The notes under the pieces: generated by a model
Database searches by the model: none
Seen by the model: only the letters and a program-made list of their open reading frames with translations
Told to the model about the DNA's origin: nothing
Origin: Pseudoalteromonas ruthenica
GTDB taxonomy: Bacteria > Pseudomonadota > Gammaproteobacteria > Enterobacterales > Alteromonadaceae
Direction of reading: 5' to 3'
DNA length: 64,000 nucleotides
Assembly: GCF_008808095.1 (NCBI RefSeq)
Contig: NZ_CP023396.1
Coordinates: forward strand, 806,001-870,000
In this document: positions 45,660-55,225 of the stretch, in pieces
Layout: each line of letters opens with the position of its first letter
Position numbering within the stretch: the first letter of the stretch is position 1
Position numbers and translations under genes: made by a program

Positions 45660-46562
45660 TTACCTTTCGCTCTTGTTATTTTGTGCAATATAAGCGCTCG
45701 GCGCTTGCCCGTAGTACTGCTTAAAGCTGCGGCTAAAATGACTAATACTATTGAACCCACAGGCAAAGCAAGTTTCGGTGACGGCTTTAGAGCGCTCTAG
45801 CATTAAACCTGCATGTTCTAAACGGCGCTTAAGAATGTAAGCATGGGGAGTCATGCCCAAATGGCGGCGAAACTCACTAAAGAATTTGCTGCGGCTCATA
45901 CAGGCGAGGCGAGCAAGGGTATCCACATCGAGTGGGGCGGCAATATGCTGCTCAATGTGGCTTAAGACTTGATGAAGAGCGGTTGCCTGCGGGTCGTGTA
46001 AAGCGCAGCGCAATAACGCGTGATGATCTTGTTCGCGTAGTAGCCGCACAATCAGCTCGGTGGTTGCCAGCTCAATCAGTAAGGCTCTGTCGCTTTTATT
46101 TTCCGTAAATGCCCCGGCCAAGCGCTGGTAGATGGCCTCGGTGGTGGTGCTATGGGTAAGCTGCAGAGTCGCAGGTTGCTGATCCTGATAGCTGCACTGG
46201 GCGCTTAATGACATTTGCTCGGCTACATTGGCGATGCGCTCGGCGTCGACTTCAAGGGTCAGGCAACGGGTTGGACGCTCTAGGGTCGCTAATGGAAAGT
46301 CGATGTGCACCTGCTCATCGGCGGCGATAACAAAGCTTTGCCCTGGGGTGAAATCCCGCGCCTGCTGTAAGCTTTGGTGATGCATTACCTTTTTACCCTC
46401 GACCATGGCACAAAACATCAGCTCATCGGTGCGAAAGGGGACTTGTTCACAGCGCTCAAAGGTTTCATACATGCACAATTGAATGCCAGGCGCATTCACG
46501 ACACTGCGATGGTCAATAAGAGTGTGGACGCTGTCGAAAGCGCTGGGGTTGCCATATAACAT
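45660..46562 (-). CDS. AraC-family transcriptional regulator
   Basis: 300 residues. N-terminal cupin-like ligand domain (about 15-160) and C-terminal double HTH (about 200-295: LDVDTLARLACMSRSKFFSEFRRHLG in parts, ACGFNSISHFSRSFKQYYG-type signature). Divergent from the aldehyde dehydrogenase gene with a 138-bp shared region, so it is likely the activator of that gene; relatives of this layout respond to alcohols or aldehydes (inference). Confidence 0.9.
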   Translation of the reverse strand: MLYGNPSAFDSVHTLIDHRSVVNAPGIQLCMYETFERCEQVPFRTDELMFCAMVEGKKVMHHQSLQQARDFTPGQSFVIAADEQVHIDFPLATLERPTRCLTLEVDAERIANVAEQMSLSAQCSYQDQQPATLQLTHSTTTEAIYQRLAGAFTENKSDRALLIELATTELIVRLLREQDHHALLRCALHDPQATALHQVLSHIEQHIAAPLDVDTLARLACMSRSKFFSEFRRHLGMTPHAYILKRRLEHAGLMLERSKAVTETCFACGFNSISHFSRSFKQYYGQAPSAYIAQNNKSER

Positions 46563-46669
46563 GTTTAATTCCTTTGCTTTGTGCTTGCTCTAGCATGGCT
46601 AAAAAATGGACATTTAGTCAAGCGCTTTGGATGTAAAGACAACCGCTTCACGGGCAAAGTTGTGTAGTT

Positions 46670-46683
46670 TTGCAGTGATGCAA
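46670..46683. promoter_or_regulatory. TTGCA-4-TGCAA palindrome before the aldehyde dehydrogenase
   Basis: TTGCA (46670-46674) GTGA TGCAA (46679-46683), 18 bp before the ATG. A possible regulator site in the AraC/aldehyde dehydrogenase divergent region; no second copy was found. Confidence 0.3.
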
Positions 46684-46700
46684 CAACAAGGACAATAACG

Positions 46701-48221
46701 ATGATATACGCAAATCCTAATACTCCCGGTGCGGTGGTTGATTTTAAGCCGCAATATGAGAATTACATTGGTGGTCAATGGGTAAGCCCGGTGCAAGGTC
46801 GGTATTTTGATAACACCACACCGGTGACTGGGGAGGTTATTTGTAAAATCCCGCAATCGTGTGCAAAAGACATTGAACTGGCCTTGGATGCGGCGCACCA
46901 AGCACAGCAATCATGGGGCAAAACATCGGTGACAGAGCGCAGCAACTTATTGCTGGCGATTGCTCAGCGGGTGCAAGAGCACAGCGAGCAGCTGGCCGTT
47001 GCTGAAACCTGGGATAACGGTAAAGCAGTGCGCGAGACGCTGAATGCCGATATTCCCCTGGTGGCCGATCACTTTCGTTATTTTGCCGGCTGTATTCGCG
47101 CTCAAGAGGGCAGTATTGGTGATTTAGATGAGCATACCGTGGCCTATCATTTTTACGAGCCTTTAGGGGTGGTTGGGCAAATTATTCCCTGGAATTTTCC
47201 GTTGTTGATGGCGGCGTGGAAACTAGCACCGGCACTGGCGGCAGGGAACAGTGTGGTGCTCAAACCGGCGGAGCAAACCCCAGTATCCATTTTGAAATTT
47301 ATCGAACTCATTGGCGATATTTTGCCTGCGGGGGTGCTTAATGTGGTCAATGGCTATGGCGCCGAAGCGGGTCAGGCATTGGCCAGCAGCACGCGCATTG
47401 CAAAAATTGCCTTTACCGGCTCGACCCCGGTGGGAGCGCATATTCTTAAGTGTGCCGCCGAGAATATCATTCCCTCCACGGTGGAATTAGGCGGTAAATC
47501 TCCCAATGTCTATTTTGCCGATGTATTGAATCAAAGTGATGAATTTATTGATAAGTGCGTTGAAGGCGCCGTGCTGGCCTTTTTCAATCAAGGGGAAGTG
47601 TGTACTTGTCCATCGCGGTTATTAGTACAAGAGAGTATGTACGACGAATTTATCGCCCGGGTAATTGCCCGCACCAAGCAAATTAAACGCGGTAATCCGC
47701 TCGATACCGACACCATGGTTGGCGCTCAAGCCTCCCAGCAGCAATTCGATAAAATCATGAGTTACTTTAGCATCGGCAAGGAAGAAGGTGCCGAAGTGCT
47801 TATCGGCGGTGATGCCGAACGCTTCGACAATGAGCTTAATAATGGTTTTTATATTCAGCCGACCTTACTCAAAGGGCACAATCAAATGCGGGTGTTCCGC
47901 GAGGAAATCTTTGGTCCTGTGGTCAGTGTCACTACCTTTAAGGACGAACAAGAAGCGATTGCCATTGCCAACGATACCGAGTTTGGGTTGGGCGCAGGGC
48001 TTTGGACGCGGGATATGAATCGTGCCTATCGGGTTGGTCGAGCTATTGAGGCGGGTCGGGTGTGGACCAATTGTTATCATCATTATCCTGCCCATGCCGC
48101 GTTTGGCGGTTATAAAAAATCGGGTGTTGGCCGCGAAACGCATAAGATGATGCTTGAGCACTATCAGCAAACCAAAAACCTACTGGTTAGCTACAGTGAT
48201 AACGCCTTAGGGTTTTTCTAA
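46701..48221 (+). CDS. NAD-dependent aldehyde dehydrogenase (AldB/ExaC type)
   Basis: 506 residues, the length of the ExaC/AcoD acetaldehyde dehydrogenases. [18 protein letters not shown], catalytic E in VELGGKSPN, nucleophile C301 in [26 protein letters not shown]. The CxC at the active site and the extended N-terminus are typical of the AldB group, which oxidises short-chain aldehydes. Likely controlled by the divergent AraC protein. Confidence 0.93.
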   Translation: MIYANPNTPGAVVDFKPQYENYIGGQWVSPVQGRYFDNTTPVTGEVICKIPQSCAKDIELALDAAHQAQQSWGKTSVTERSNLLLAIAQRVQEHSEQLAVAETWDNGKAVRETLNADIPLVADHFRYFAGCIRAQEGSIGDLDEHTVAYHFYEPLGVVGQIIPWNFPLLMAAWKLAPALAAGNSVVLKPAEQTPVSILKFIELIGDILPAGVLNVVNGYGAEAGQALASSTRIAKIAFTGSTPVGAHILKCAAENIIPSTVELGGKSPNVYFADVLNQSDEFIDKCVEGAVLAFFNQGEVCTCPSRLLVQESMYDEFIARVIARTKQIKRGNPLDTDTMVGAQASQQQFDKIMSYFSIGKEEGAEVLIGGDAERFDNELNNGFYIQPTLLKGHNQMRVFREEIFGPVVSVTTFKDEQEAIAIANDTEFGLGAGLWTRDMNRAYRVGRAIEAGRVWTNCYHHYPAHAAFGGYKKSGVGRETHKMMLEHYQQTKNLLVSYSDNALGFF

Positions 48222-48264
48222 CTCACCATCCCCCATAACGTCTTGATATATTTCCTTGGCAAGA

Positions 48265-48293
48265 CAACAAAAAAGGGCAGGTAACCCCTGCCC
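48265..48293 (-). terminator. Terminator of the aminopeptidase gene
   Basis: GGGCAGG (48275-48281)/CCTGCCC (48287-48293); A-rich left flank (48265-48274) gives TTTTTTGTTG leftward. Lies 33 bp beyond the aminopeptidase stop. Confidence 0.85.
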
Positions 48294-48325
48294 ATAACTG
48301 ACTCATAGTGCGCTATCAGTGAACC

Positions 48326-49837
48326 TTATTTGGTTTTGAGTAACCATTCGCTTAGTAGCCTGACCCCGTAGCCGGTGCCGCCTATATTCACTTCACCGTC
48401 AGCCTTGCTCGCTAACGCATTACCGGCAATATCGAGGTGAACCCAGCGAGTGTCTCCAGCAAAGTGTTGTAAGAATGAAGCCGCCGTGGTTGCTCCCGGG
48501 CCTCCTGAGCCGATGTTTTGAATATCAGCAATGTCTGACTTTAACTTGTCTTTATAGCCTAAAGGTAAGCGCCATACTTGCTCATTCACCGCTTTGCCTG
48601 CTGCCGTTAATTCGCTGACTAATTGCTCGTCATCAGAGAAAATTGCGCTATAGCGATTGCCTACGGCGCGTACTTTTGAGCCAGTGAGTGTGGCTACATC
48701 CACCATAATCTGCGGCTTAAACTGGCTGCGCGCATACCACATGGCATCGCTGAGCACTAACCGGCCTTCGGCGTCGGTATTGAGTACCTCGACACTTAAG
48801 CCTTCAGCGGTGCGCAGGATGTCTCCCGGCGCTATGGCGGTTTCAGACACCATGTTGGCGGCCATGCCCATTACGGCAACGACATTAACGTCGGCTTTGC
48901 TCAGTGCCATGGCTTTTACGGTACCTAGCACCGCCGCAGCACCGGCCATGTCGGATTTCATCCGTGCGATTGAAGCGCCGGTTTTAATACTATAGCCGCC
49001 CGAATCAAAGGTAATGCCTTTACCAACCAAAGCAATGGGTGCGTCATCGCTGCCTTGATAATGTGCGACAACCAGTCGAGCACCGTCCTTGCTGCCTCGG
49101 CCAACGCCTTCCAACGCCCCCATGCCGAGGGCTTTAATCTGCTCAGGCCCCAATACCTCGACTTTAACACCAAGTTCGCCTAGTTGCTGCGCTGCTTGTG
49201 CAAACTCTACAGGGGTTAAGGCGCTCGGCACCTCGGAGGTGAGGTCGCGGGCTAAAAATACACCTTGCTCGATATGACTTAAGGCTTGATATGCCTGCTC
49301 GGCGCGCGCTTGATCAGCAACATCAAAGTGATAGCTTAGCGTCGTCTTTGCTGCATCGCTTTGTTTATAGGTGTCGAAGCTGTGGTCGCGCAGGTTAACG
49401 CCATGGGCAAATTGAGCCGCTAATTCGGTATTAGATAGCTGCCCATTGATAGTGGCAAAATCGATGTTTGCCGTCGTCACCTTCATGCCCTCAAGCAGGC
49501 CATGCACGTTGCCACCGAGTTTGGCGATACGCGCTGCATCAAGCTCATCCTGAGCGCCAAGGCCGACGACAACGACGCGTTCATAGTTTGAGTCTACAGG
49601 GGCTAGAAGCTGTACATGCTTATTATACTCGCCGTTAAACTGGGCGGTGTTAAGTGCTTTTTGTAATTGTTGTTGCGCTTGTGGTGATAACACTGAGGTA
49701 TTGAGCGTTTGGTCTTGCTCTTGCAGCAACACCAAAGTGCCGTTACTTGCTAATTCGCTATGGAATTGGATATCGGCCCCATGGCTGCTGGCTGCAACCA
49801 TGGCTAACGACAATGCACTGAGTTTAAGGTACGACAT
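48326..49837 (-). CDS. Exported leucyl aminopeptidase (M17 family)
   Basis: 503 residues with a clear signal peptide (about 1-20, ending SSHG-A), so periplasmic or secreted, unlike cytoplasmic PepA. Metal and active-site residues of M17 are intact: K273 and D278 (VGKGITFDSGG), K285, D296, and NTDAEGRL with D355, E357 and R359. Probably used for peptide nutrition; such exported M17 enzymes occur in marine proteobacteria. Confidence 0.93.
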   Translation of the reverse strand: MSYLKLSALSLAMVAASSHGADIQFHSELASNGTLVLLQEQDQTLNTSVLSPQAQQQLQKALNTAQFNGEYNKHVQLLAPVDSNYERVVVVGLGAQDELDAARIAKLGGNVHGLLEGMKVTTANIDFATINGQLSNTELAAQFAHGVNLRDHSFDTYKQSDAAKTTLSYHFDVADQARAEQAYQALSHIEQGVFLARDLTSEVPSALTPVEFAQAAQQLGELGVKVEVLGPEQIKALGMGALEGVGRGSKDGARLVVAHYQGSDDAPIALVGKGITFDSGGYSIKTGASIARMKSDMAGAAAVLGTVKAMALSKADVNVVAVMGMAANMVSETAIAPGDILRTAEGLSVEVLNTDAEGRLVLSDAMWYARSQFKPQIMVDVATLTGSKVRAVGNRYSAIFSDDEQLVSELTAAGKAVNEQVWRLPLGYKDKLKSDIADIQNIGSGGPGATTAASFLQHFAGDTRWVHLDIAGNALASKADGEVNIGGTGYGVRLLSEWLLKTK

Positions 49838-49930
49838 AGACTTTCCCTTTAATACGTTAAATCGCTGCCTTTTTACCTTATTTCAGTGCATTTGATAACA
49901 GTTTGTCGTTCAATCGCGGGTTTTTGCCGA

Positions 49931-50965
49931 CTAACGCCCTGATTGTGAGCGACGCTCATGCTTCTTGCGCTGCAACCAGCGTCGGCGCGCGAAACGGCGC
50001 ATGTTAGCAATTTGGTCGGTTTCATCCAAAATAGCTTGGCCAATAATGGTTTCTATGATGTCTTCTAAGGTGATTAAACCTTGCCATGAGCCGTATTCAT
50101 CATACACCAAGCACATGTGTTGCTGCTCTTCAATTAACTGGCTTAACAAGTGTTCCACGCTGATGTTATTGGCAACCACTTTAGCCTTACGCGCCAGCTC
50201 AATAGCGTATTCTTTGTCGCCGGTGGCAATTAAATCACTTTTAAATAACACCCCATGTGGGGCTTCATCGTCATCAAGCAGTGGGAAGCGAGAAAATTGG
50301 CTCTCGATTACTTTTTCACGCACCTCACTAAGATGGGCATCGGGTTTGAGCGTTTCACATACAATGCGCGGCGTCATAATATCGCGCACCTTGATGGTAT
50401 GAAGGTCAAGAATGTTGGCGATAGCGCGGTGCTCACTGTCATCAATACTGTTTATTTCTGCTCCCAGTGATGCCAAGGCTTTTAACTCGACGCGCAAATC
50501 TTCCTCAGTGGCGCTGCCGCCAAGCAGTCGAGTAATTCTGTCTGATATCCAAATAAATGGCTTGAGTACCCATATTAAAAAGTTGAGCAGTGGAGGCATG
50601 GCCACCGCAATTTGCGGCCAGAACCGCGCACCTAGGGTTTTCGGGATGATCTCCGAGAGCAATAAAATAAGAATGGTCATCACCGCTGAGGCAATGCCTA
50701 AGTAACCATTCCCAAACACCACGGTGACTTGCGCACCGACACCCGCAGCGCCGACGGTGTGGGCTACCGTGTTTAAGGTAAGAATGGCAGCCAAAGGTTG
50801 GTCGATGCGATCTTTTAAGCGCTTGAGTTGGGTGTAACGCTGTGGGTGTTCAAGCTTTTGCTTGGCGATAAAGCTGGGGGTAATGGATAGCAATGCTGCT
50901 TCAAGAACAGAACAAATAAACGACACGGCGATAGATAGCACCGCGAAAGCGATAAGTAATATCAT
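49931..50965 (-). CDS. CNNM/CorC-type protein (DUF21 plus CBS pair)
   Basis: 344 residues from ATG 50965 (TTG 50980 is an alternative). DUF21 membrane domain with four hydrophobic segments (about 3-25, 60-85, 90-110, 120-145), then a CBS pair (about 185-320: RDIMTPRIVCETL, FPLLDDDEAPHGVLF, VYDEYGSWQGLITLEDIIE in parts). It lacks the C-terminal CorC_HlyC domain, ending in a basic tail (RRFARRRWLQRKK). Family members are linked to Mg2+/Co2+ homeostasis; older name hemolysin-like. Confidence 0.9.
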   Translation of the reverse strand: MILLIAFAVLSIAVSFICSVLEAALLSITPSFIAKQKLEHPQRYTQLKRLKDRIDQPLAAILTLNTVAHTVGAAGVGAQVTVVFGNGYLGIASAVMTILILLLSEIIPKTLGARFWPQIAVAMPPLLNFLIWVLKPFIWISDRITRLLGGSATEEDLRVELKALASLGAEINSIDDSEHRAIANILDLHTIKVRDIMTPRIVCETLKPDAHLSEVREKVIESQFSRFPLLDDDEAPHGVLFKSDLIATGDKEYAIELARKAKVVANNISVEHLLSQLIEEQQHMCLVYDEYGSWQGLITLEDIIETIIGQAILDETDQIANMRRFARRRWLQRKKHERRSQSGR

Positions 50966-51071
50966 GGTTGCTCTGGGCAATCCTTCTTAGTTAGTTGAAA
51001 AATGCTATACGCAAAGCATGTATATTGAGGTCAAAAACAATAGATCAAGCGCGACCTTATGACAATATGGC

Positions 51072-51113
51072 AATCAAAATAACGCGGGCTAAAACTTATG
51101 TTCAGCCCGCGTT
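51072..51113 (-). terminator. Leftward terminator after the four-helix membrane protein gene
   Basis: Perfect 10-bp stem AACGCGGGCT (51081-51090)/AGCCCGCGTT (51104-51113); leftward it is followed by ATTTTGATTG. Ends the two-gene unit at 51119-52078. Confidence 0.75.
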
Positions 51114-51118
51114 TGGGA

Positions 51119-51535
51119 CTAGCCTGCCAGCTTGGCTTGGGTGCTGTGAATAACCCAATATGCCCCGGTTATTACTGCAAGTGTGGGCAGCGCTAATTTG
51201 GCAAAATGAACCATCAGCGGCTGCTCAAGGTGTGTGAATACGCTTAGCAAACCATACAGTGTGATGAGCATTGCCAAGGCCAGGGCATTGCGTAAACCTT
51301 GGCTTTTAGTCATGTAGGTCACCAACATCCCCGTCAATATGCATGCGCTAGCGCCAATGGCTAAGATCAGTACAGTTAAGCTCATATCTTGGCTCGCTAA
51401 GCTTTGCGCCTGAGCTATATCCACTCCTTCGGGCAGCCAAACTTGGATTGCTACGGCACTGGCGATTGTGGCAACCAGCAGATAAGCTAAAAAAGCCAGT
51501 ATTACAGATTTTATTACTAATTTATCGTTGAACAT
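51119..51535 (-). CDS. Four-helix membrane protein of unknown function
   Basis: 138 residues from ATG 51535, with AAGGAG upstream. Four hydrophobic segments (about 8-30, 50-72, 80-100, 105-130). Not recognised. It follows the membrane-anchored XRE regulator by 54 bp and ends in a terminator, so the two form an operon; the regulator may control this protein or sense it. Confidence 0.7.
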   Translation of the reverse strand: MFNDKLVIKSVILAFLAYLLVATIASAVAIQVWLPEGVDIAQAQSLASQDMSLTVLILAIGASACILTGMLVTYMTKSQGLRNALALAMLITLYGLLSVFTHLEQPLMVHFAKLALPTLAVITGAYWVIHSTQAKLAG

Positions 51536-51589
51536 GGTGCTCTCCTTTTTGTTAATTGAATCAGTTAGCAAGGAGTGCAGGGCATGAAC

Positions 51590-52078
51590 TTATAAGTCGA
51601 ATTTAAAAACCTGTTTACGCCAACCGCGATAACAAATAACCGCGATAGACAATAACAGCGTGATGGCAACGGTATCTTTAAGTAGGGTCATGGTCTGTTG
51701 GTCAATGCTGCCACTTTGAAAAGCGGAGTATATCCCCCAAAAACCAAAACAGTTTGCGACAATCACCGCCAGCAGCCCAATGAAGTATTTTACTCGCAGG
51801 TGTTGCGATGCAGGTAAAGGTCGAGAAGGTATAGGCTGTGATGGTGGCACAGGTGCCTGGGTATTGTTCGTTGTCGATTGCGCAGCCAGTAATTGCTGGC
51901 AATCTAAATCAAGGGCGGCAGCAATGCTTTTAATGGACTCGCCGGAGGCCACGCCTTTGGCTTCTATTCTTTGCACCGTGCGTAAGCTCAATCCGGCTAT
52001 CTCGGCAAGCTGCTCTTGTGATAGGCAACGTTTATCTCGTTGGTTTTTAATTTCTGTAGTATTGACGTTCATTTTCAT
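51590..52078 (-). CDS. Membrane-anchored XRE-type regulator
   Basis: 162 residues. The N-terminal HTH (about 8-62: KRCLSQEQLAEIAGLSLRTVQR, in two parts; ESIKSIAAALDLD) is joined by a Pro/Ser/Gln linker to two membrane segments (about 95-117 and 128-150). Start ATG 52078 with AAGGAGACC upstream. Similar XRE proteins fused to short membrane domains appear next to small membrane proteins in marine bacteria, and may report membrane state, but this is inference. Confidence 0.8.
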   Translation of the reverse strand: MKMNVNTTEIKNQRDKRCLSQEQLAEIAGLSLRTVQRIEAKGVASGESIKSIAAALDLDCQQLLAAQSTTNNTQAPVPPSQPIPSRPLPASQHLRVKYFIGLLAVIVANCFGFWGIYSAFQSGSIDQQTMTLLKDTVAITLLLSIAVICYRGWRKQVFKFDL

Positions 52079-52327
52079 TGTTGTGGTCTCCTTGCTAACT
52101 GAGCCTTTAAATTAGCAAGTGACCCGCTCCTACTGTACGTTAGCGATGTGTTATCTAGCCGACACTTTTACGACACTCAAGCGCCAGCGCCTGTTATTAG
52201 TGGCTTACACAAGCCTTGCATGCAATTTAAACAAATGCAACTTGGCGGTAAACATACGGGTTGCTCGATCGTTTTTTCGGCTTTTTTCGTACTAAGTCAT
52301 AGTTTTAAGATCACAACCAACACGCAA

Positions 52328-53650
52328 ATGAGTAAAGATAAAGCAGTGCCCACTTCCAAGTTCTCCCGGGCCTTACGATTTGGTTCATTGGCGGGGCGAG
52401 TAGCCAGCAATGTTGCCTATGGCGGCTTAAAATCCATGGTCACAGGGCAAAATAAAAGCACCAAAGAGTTAGTGTTAAACAGCAAAAATATTGAGCAATT
52501 GGCGCAGCAATTGGCGCATTTGCGTGGTGCGGCGATGAAACTCGGTCAGTTATTGTCGATGGACGCCGGCGAGCTATTAAGCCCAGAACTCAGTGCACTG
52601 TTGTCGCGGTTGCGTAATAAAGCCACACCCATGCCACATAAGCAGCTGACCCAAACCCTAAAGCAGCAATGGGGAGCTCATTGGCTAGACGGTTTGGCTA
52701 ATTTTGAGCTGCGTCCTTTCGCTGCGGCATCCATCGGCCAGGTACACCGTGCATACACTGATAGCGGCACAAAGCTAGCCGTGAAAGTGCAATACCCTGG
52801 GGTCGCCAAAAGCATTGAAAGCGATGTGGATAATGTCGTGAGGCTGCTTAAGCTCACTGGTTTACTGCCAAAAGGATTGGACATTGACGAGCTAATTGCC
52901 GAGGCGAAAGCTCAGCTGCTTAATGAAGCGGACTACACCCTAGAGGCGCATTACATGAACCAGTACCAAGAAAAGCTGGGGCCAAGTTCACACTTTGTGG
53001 TGCCAAAAGCGCAGAGCGAGCTGTGCACTACGCAGATTTTAGCCATGGAATTCGTTGAGGGCGAGGCTATTGAGCAGGCGCTTAGCTGTACGCAAGAAGA
53101 GCGCAATCGTTTAGTGATACATCTACTCACCCTGTTTATGCATGAGCTCTTTGACTTTCGCTTAATGCAAACCGACCCCAATTTTGCTAATTACCTGTAT
53201 CAGCGCGACACCGGTCGTATTGTACTGCTCGATTTTGGTGCGACCCGCGCCATTAGTGAGCCCATTAGTCGGGGGTATTGGCAGCTTATTCAGGGCGCCA
53301 TAACAGGCGATCGCGGTGTCATGGCGCAAGCGGCCCGTGATATCGGTTATTTTAGTGATGATGTGGATAAAGCCTATGAGCATAACGTGCTCGATATTTT
53401 TGCTTTGGCCTGTGAACCGCTAACGGCAGACGGTGAGTACGACTTTGCCAGCAGTGATTTGGCTGCGAGAATCAAGCAAAAAGGCTTGGCAATGAGCAGT
53501 CGCGAACAGCAATGGCACAGCCCCCCTGTGGATGCACTGTTTATTCATCGCAAACTCGCTGGGCTATTCTTAATTGCAGCTAAGCTGCAGGCGAAGGTTA
53601 ATGTTAGCGATATTTTTAATGAGCAAAGAAAAAGTAGTGGTGTGAGCTAA
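52328..53650 (+). CDS. AarF/ABC1/UbiB-family atypical kinase
   Basis: 440 residues from ATG 52328 (ORF open further upstream, to 52148). ABC1 signatures: RGAAMKLGQLLSMDAGE (KxGQ motif), AAASIGQVHRA (Ala-rich loop), AVKVQYPG, LLNEADYTLEA, and QTDPNFANYLY then LDFGATR. UbiB-type proteins act as ATPases in ubiquinone synthesis; this one is not near other ubi genes and is closer to the soluble bacterial ABC1 group, so its role is unknown. No Shine-Dalgarno is obvious. Confidence 0.87.
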   Translation: MSKDKAVPTSKFSRALRFGSLAGRVASNVAYGGLKSMVTGQNKSTKELVLNSKNIEQLAQQLAHLRGAAMKLGQLLSMDAGELLSPELSALLSRLRNKATPMPHKQLTQTLKQQWGAHWLDGLANFELRPFAAASIGQVHRAYTDSGTKLAVKVQYPGVAKSIESDVDNVVRLLKLTGLLPKGLDIDELIAEAKAQLLNEADYTLEAHYMNQYQEKLGPSSHFVVPKAQSELCTTQILAMEFVEGEAIEQALSCTQEERNRLVIHLLTLFMHELFDFRLMQTDPNFANYLYQRDTGRIVLLDFGATRAISEPISRGYWQLIQGAITGDRGVMAQAARDIGYFSDDVDKAYEHNVLDIFALACEPLTADGEYDFASSDLAARIKQKGLAMSSREQQWHSPPVDALFIHRKLAGLFLIAAKLQAKVNVSDIFNEQRKSSGVS

Positions 53651-53691
53651 CTCACACCTAATTAGGGACAAAAACGGGAGGGGTTAAGAGA

Positions 53692-54276
53692 TTAGTAGTT
53701 TATTTCGATTTGACCTACAGAGACTGAACCTGTCTGCCATGTAGTACGGCACTGTAAGTTCAAGATTGCGTCTGGCTCAAAGTTATTATCAATTGTGGTG
53801 ACATAATTCACGAATTGCTTAGACGAGATAGTATCATCTGATATATCTGTCCAATCAAACCCTTTACCAGTACCAAAACGAAGCCATTTGTCTTTGCCAC
53901 CATCAGGCGTTTTACGAATTCGAGAGATTAGACAGCCTCCGGCTGATACATTAAGACCTTGAGTAATACCATGGACGGTAAGGGTCACATTCCCCATGTT
54001 TTCGTTCAGCGGCACACTACAGTGGAAGAAGCGCTCTGTGCGCGAAAATTTCGGATCAAAGATGAAATAACCATTGGCAGAAGCACCGACTTCTTCCAAG
54101 GCCACTTGGGTTAGCGCATTTAATTCACCTGATGAAGCAATAAGGTTGTTTATAGCCTCTGCTTTTAGCGCTGAGTCTTCAAAACAATGTGCTGCTCCGG
54201 GGAAAACAGCAGTTTGAGCGAATGCAGTACCTGAAGCTAGGGTAATAGCCGCTGCGATTAGTTTTGTTTTTAACAT
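53692..54276 (-). CDS. Secreted protein of unknown function
   Basis: 194 residues. Signal peptide about 1-20 (ending AFA-Q). Four cysteines in the mature part (AAHCFED, FFHCSVP, GGCLISR, NLQCRTT) suggest two disulfides in a beta-rich fold. No family was recognised. A single-gene unit, divergent from the small membrane protein gene. Confidence 0.7.
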   Translation of the reverse strand: MLKTKLIAAAITLASGTAFAQTAVFPGAAHCFEDSALKAEAINNLIASSGELNALTQVALEEVGASANGYFIFDPKFSRTERFFHCSVPLNENMGNVTLTVHGITQGLNVSAGGCLISRIRKTPDGGKDKWLRFGTGKGFDWTDISDDTISSKQFVNYVTTIDNNFEPDAILNLQCRTTWQTGSVSVGQIEINY

Positions 54277-54449
54277 AGAAATTCCTTGTCAAATTGGTTG
54301 TCCCTAATACGTGTAACTTACCATGTATTTATGTTATAAGAATAAGAAATTATTATTATTTTTATTGCGTTTAGCTGTACGAGCTAAGAATTAACTAGCT
54401 CGAAGTACTGAGATGTAACTATATGACTAATATATAAATTAGGGATGAT

Positions 54450-54698
54450 ATGGGCTTTAAAGTAAATCATTACGCCGCAAGAACGATCAATCGTACCTTT
54501 AGTACCGATTGGGAAACACTCATCATTGAGTTGATCATTGGCGGCATCTGCGCCGTGTTGGCGGTCGTTGGCTATCAAGCAAATTTACTACTGGTGTTTG
54601 GCCCTGCAGGGCTCATTAGCGCCATTTGCTTTTTGGGCATTACCTATAACCTATACCAGTATTGGCAGGATAAGCGCCACTCGGCGACAGGTGATTAG
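54450..54698 (+). CDS. Small membrane protein of unknown function
   Basis: 82 residues from ATG 54450 with AGGGA upstream. Two hydrophobic segments (about 25-43 and 46-66) follow a polar, basic N-terminus (FKVNHYAARTINRTF). Not recognised. Divergent from the secreted protein gene. Confidence 0.65.
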   Translation: MGFKVNHYAARTINRTFSTDWETLIIELIIGGICAVLAVVGYQANLLLVFGPAGLISAICFLGITYNLYQYWQDKRHSATGD

Positions 54699-54727
54699 AG
54701 AGGCTCTAGGCTCAAGGTAATTCGACG

Positions 54728-55213
54728 TTAGACTATCCAATGATGAGCGAGTAGGTTTTCCAGAGCATAAGTAACCATGAGCGATACGCCTAGCAAAAGA
54801 GCATTTGTCGTTGCTCGAACCAACCAAGGGGCGGCTGTATAGGAGAGCCTCTTGGGGGTTGATATTAATGCCAGTGCACCCATCAAGCCAAACCATGGAG
54901 TGAAAAACACAATTAGCTGCCATTTGATCAGGGAGACCGCTAAATCATGCAGCGCACCACTGAACAAAAACGTAATCCACACAGCTAACGCCTTAGGTAA
55001 GTAGATATTAAGAGGGCGCATAATATAACGCGACAAGTAATAGCCCCAGATGGGGTTCCAGTAATGCCAAAAGGTTGCGAACGAGCCTGCTCCAAAGGCG
55101 CGATAAAGCATATTCCTCAATGAGTGCGTTGCCCCCATGGGCACGCCATTTGTTCTTTTTACATATTGACCAAGTGACAGCATAAAGGCCTTTATCATAG
55201 AGATGATGAACAT
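54728..55213 (-). CDS. Short MBOAT-like membrane protein
   Basis: 161 residues from ATG 55213 (or TTG 55225). It contains the core signature of membrane-bound O-acyltransferases: FATFWHYWNPIWGYYLSRY and then FLFSGALHDLAV with the catalytic-type histidine. About four membrane segments. Full MBOAT enzymes have 350-500 residues, so this is a mini form or the remnant of one; the 400 bp upstream hold no matching N-terminal part. Possible lipid or sugar acylation role, unproven. Confidence 0.65.
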   Translation of the reverse strand: MFIISMIKAFMLSLGQYVKRTNGVPMGATHSLRNMLYRAFGAGSFATFWHYWNPIWGYYLSRYIMRPLNIYLPKALAVWITFLFSGALHDLAVSLIKWQLIVFFTPWFGLMGALALISTPKRLSYTAAPWLVRATTNALLLGVSLMVTYALENLLAHHWIV

Positions 55214-55225
55214 AGCCACGTACAA

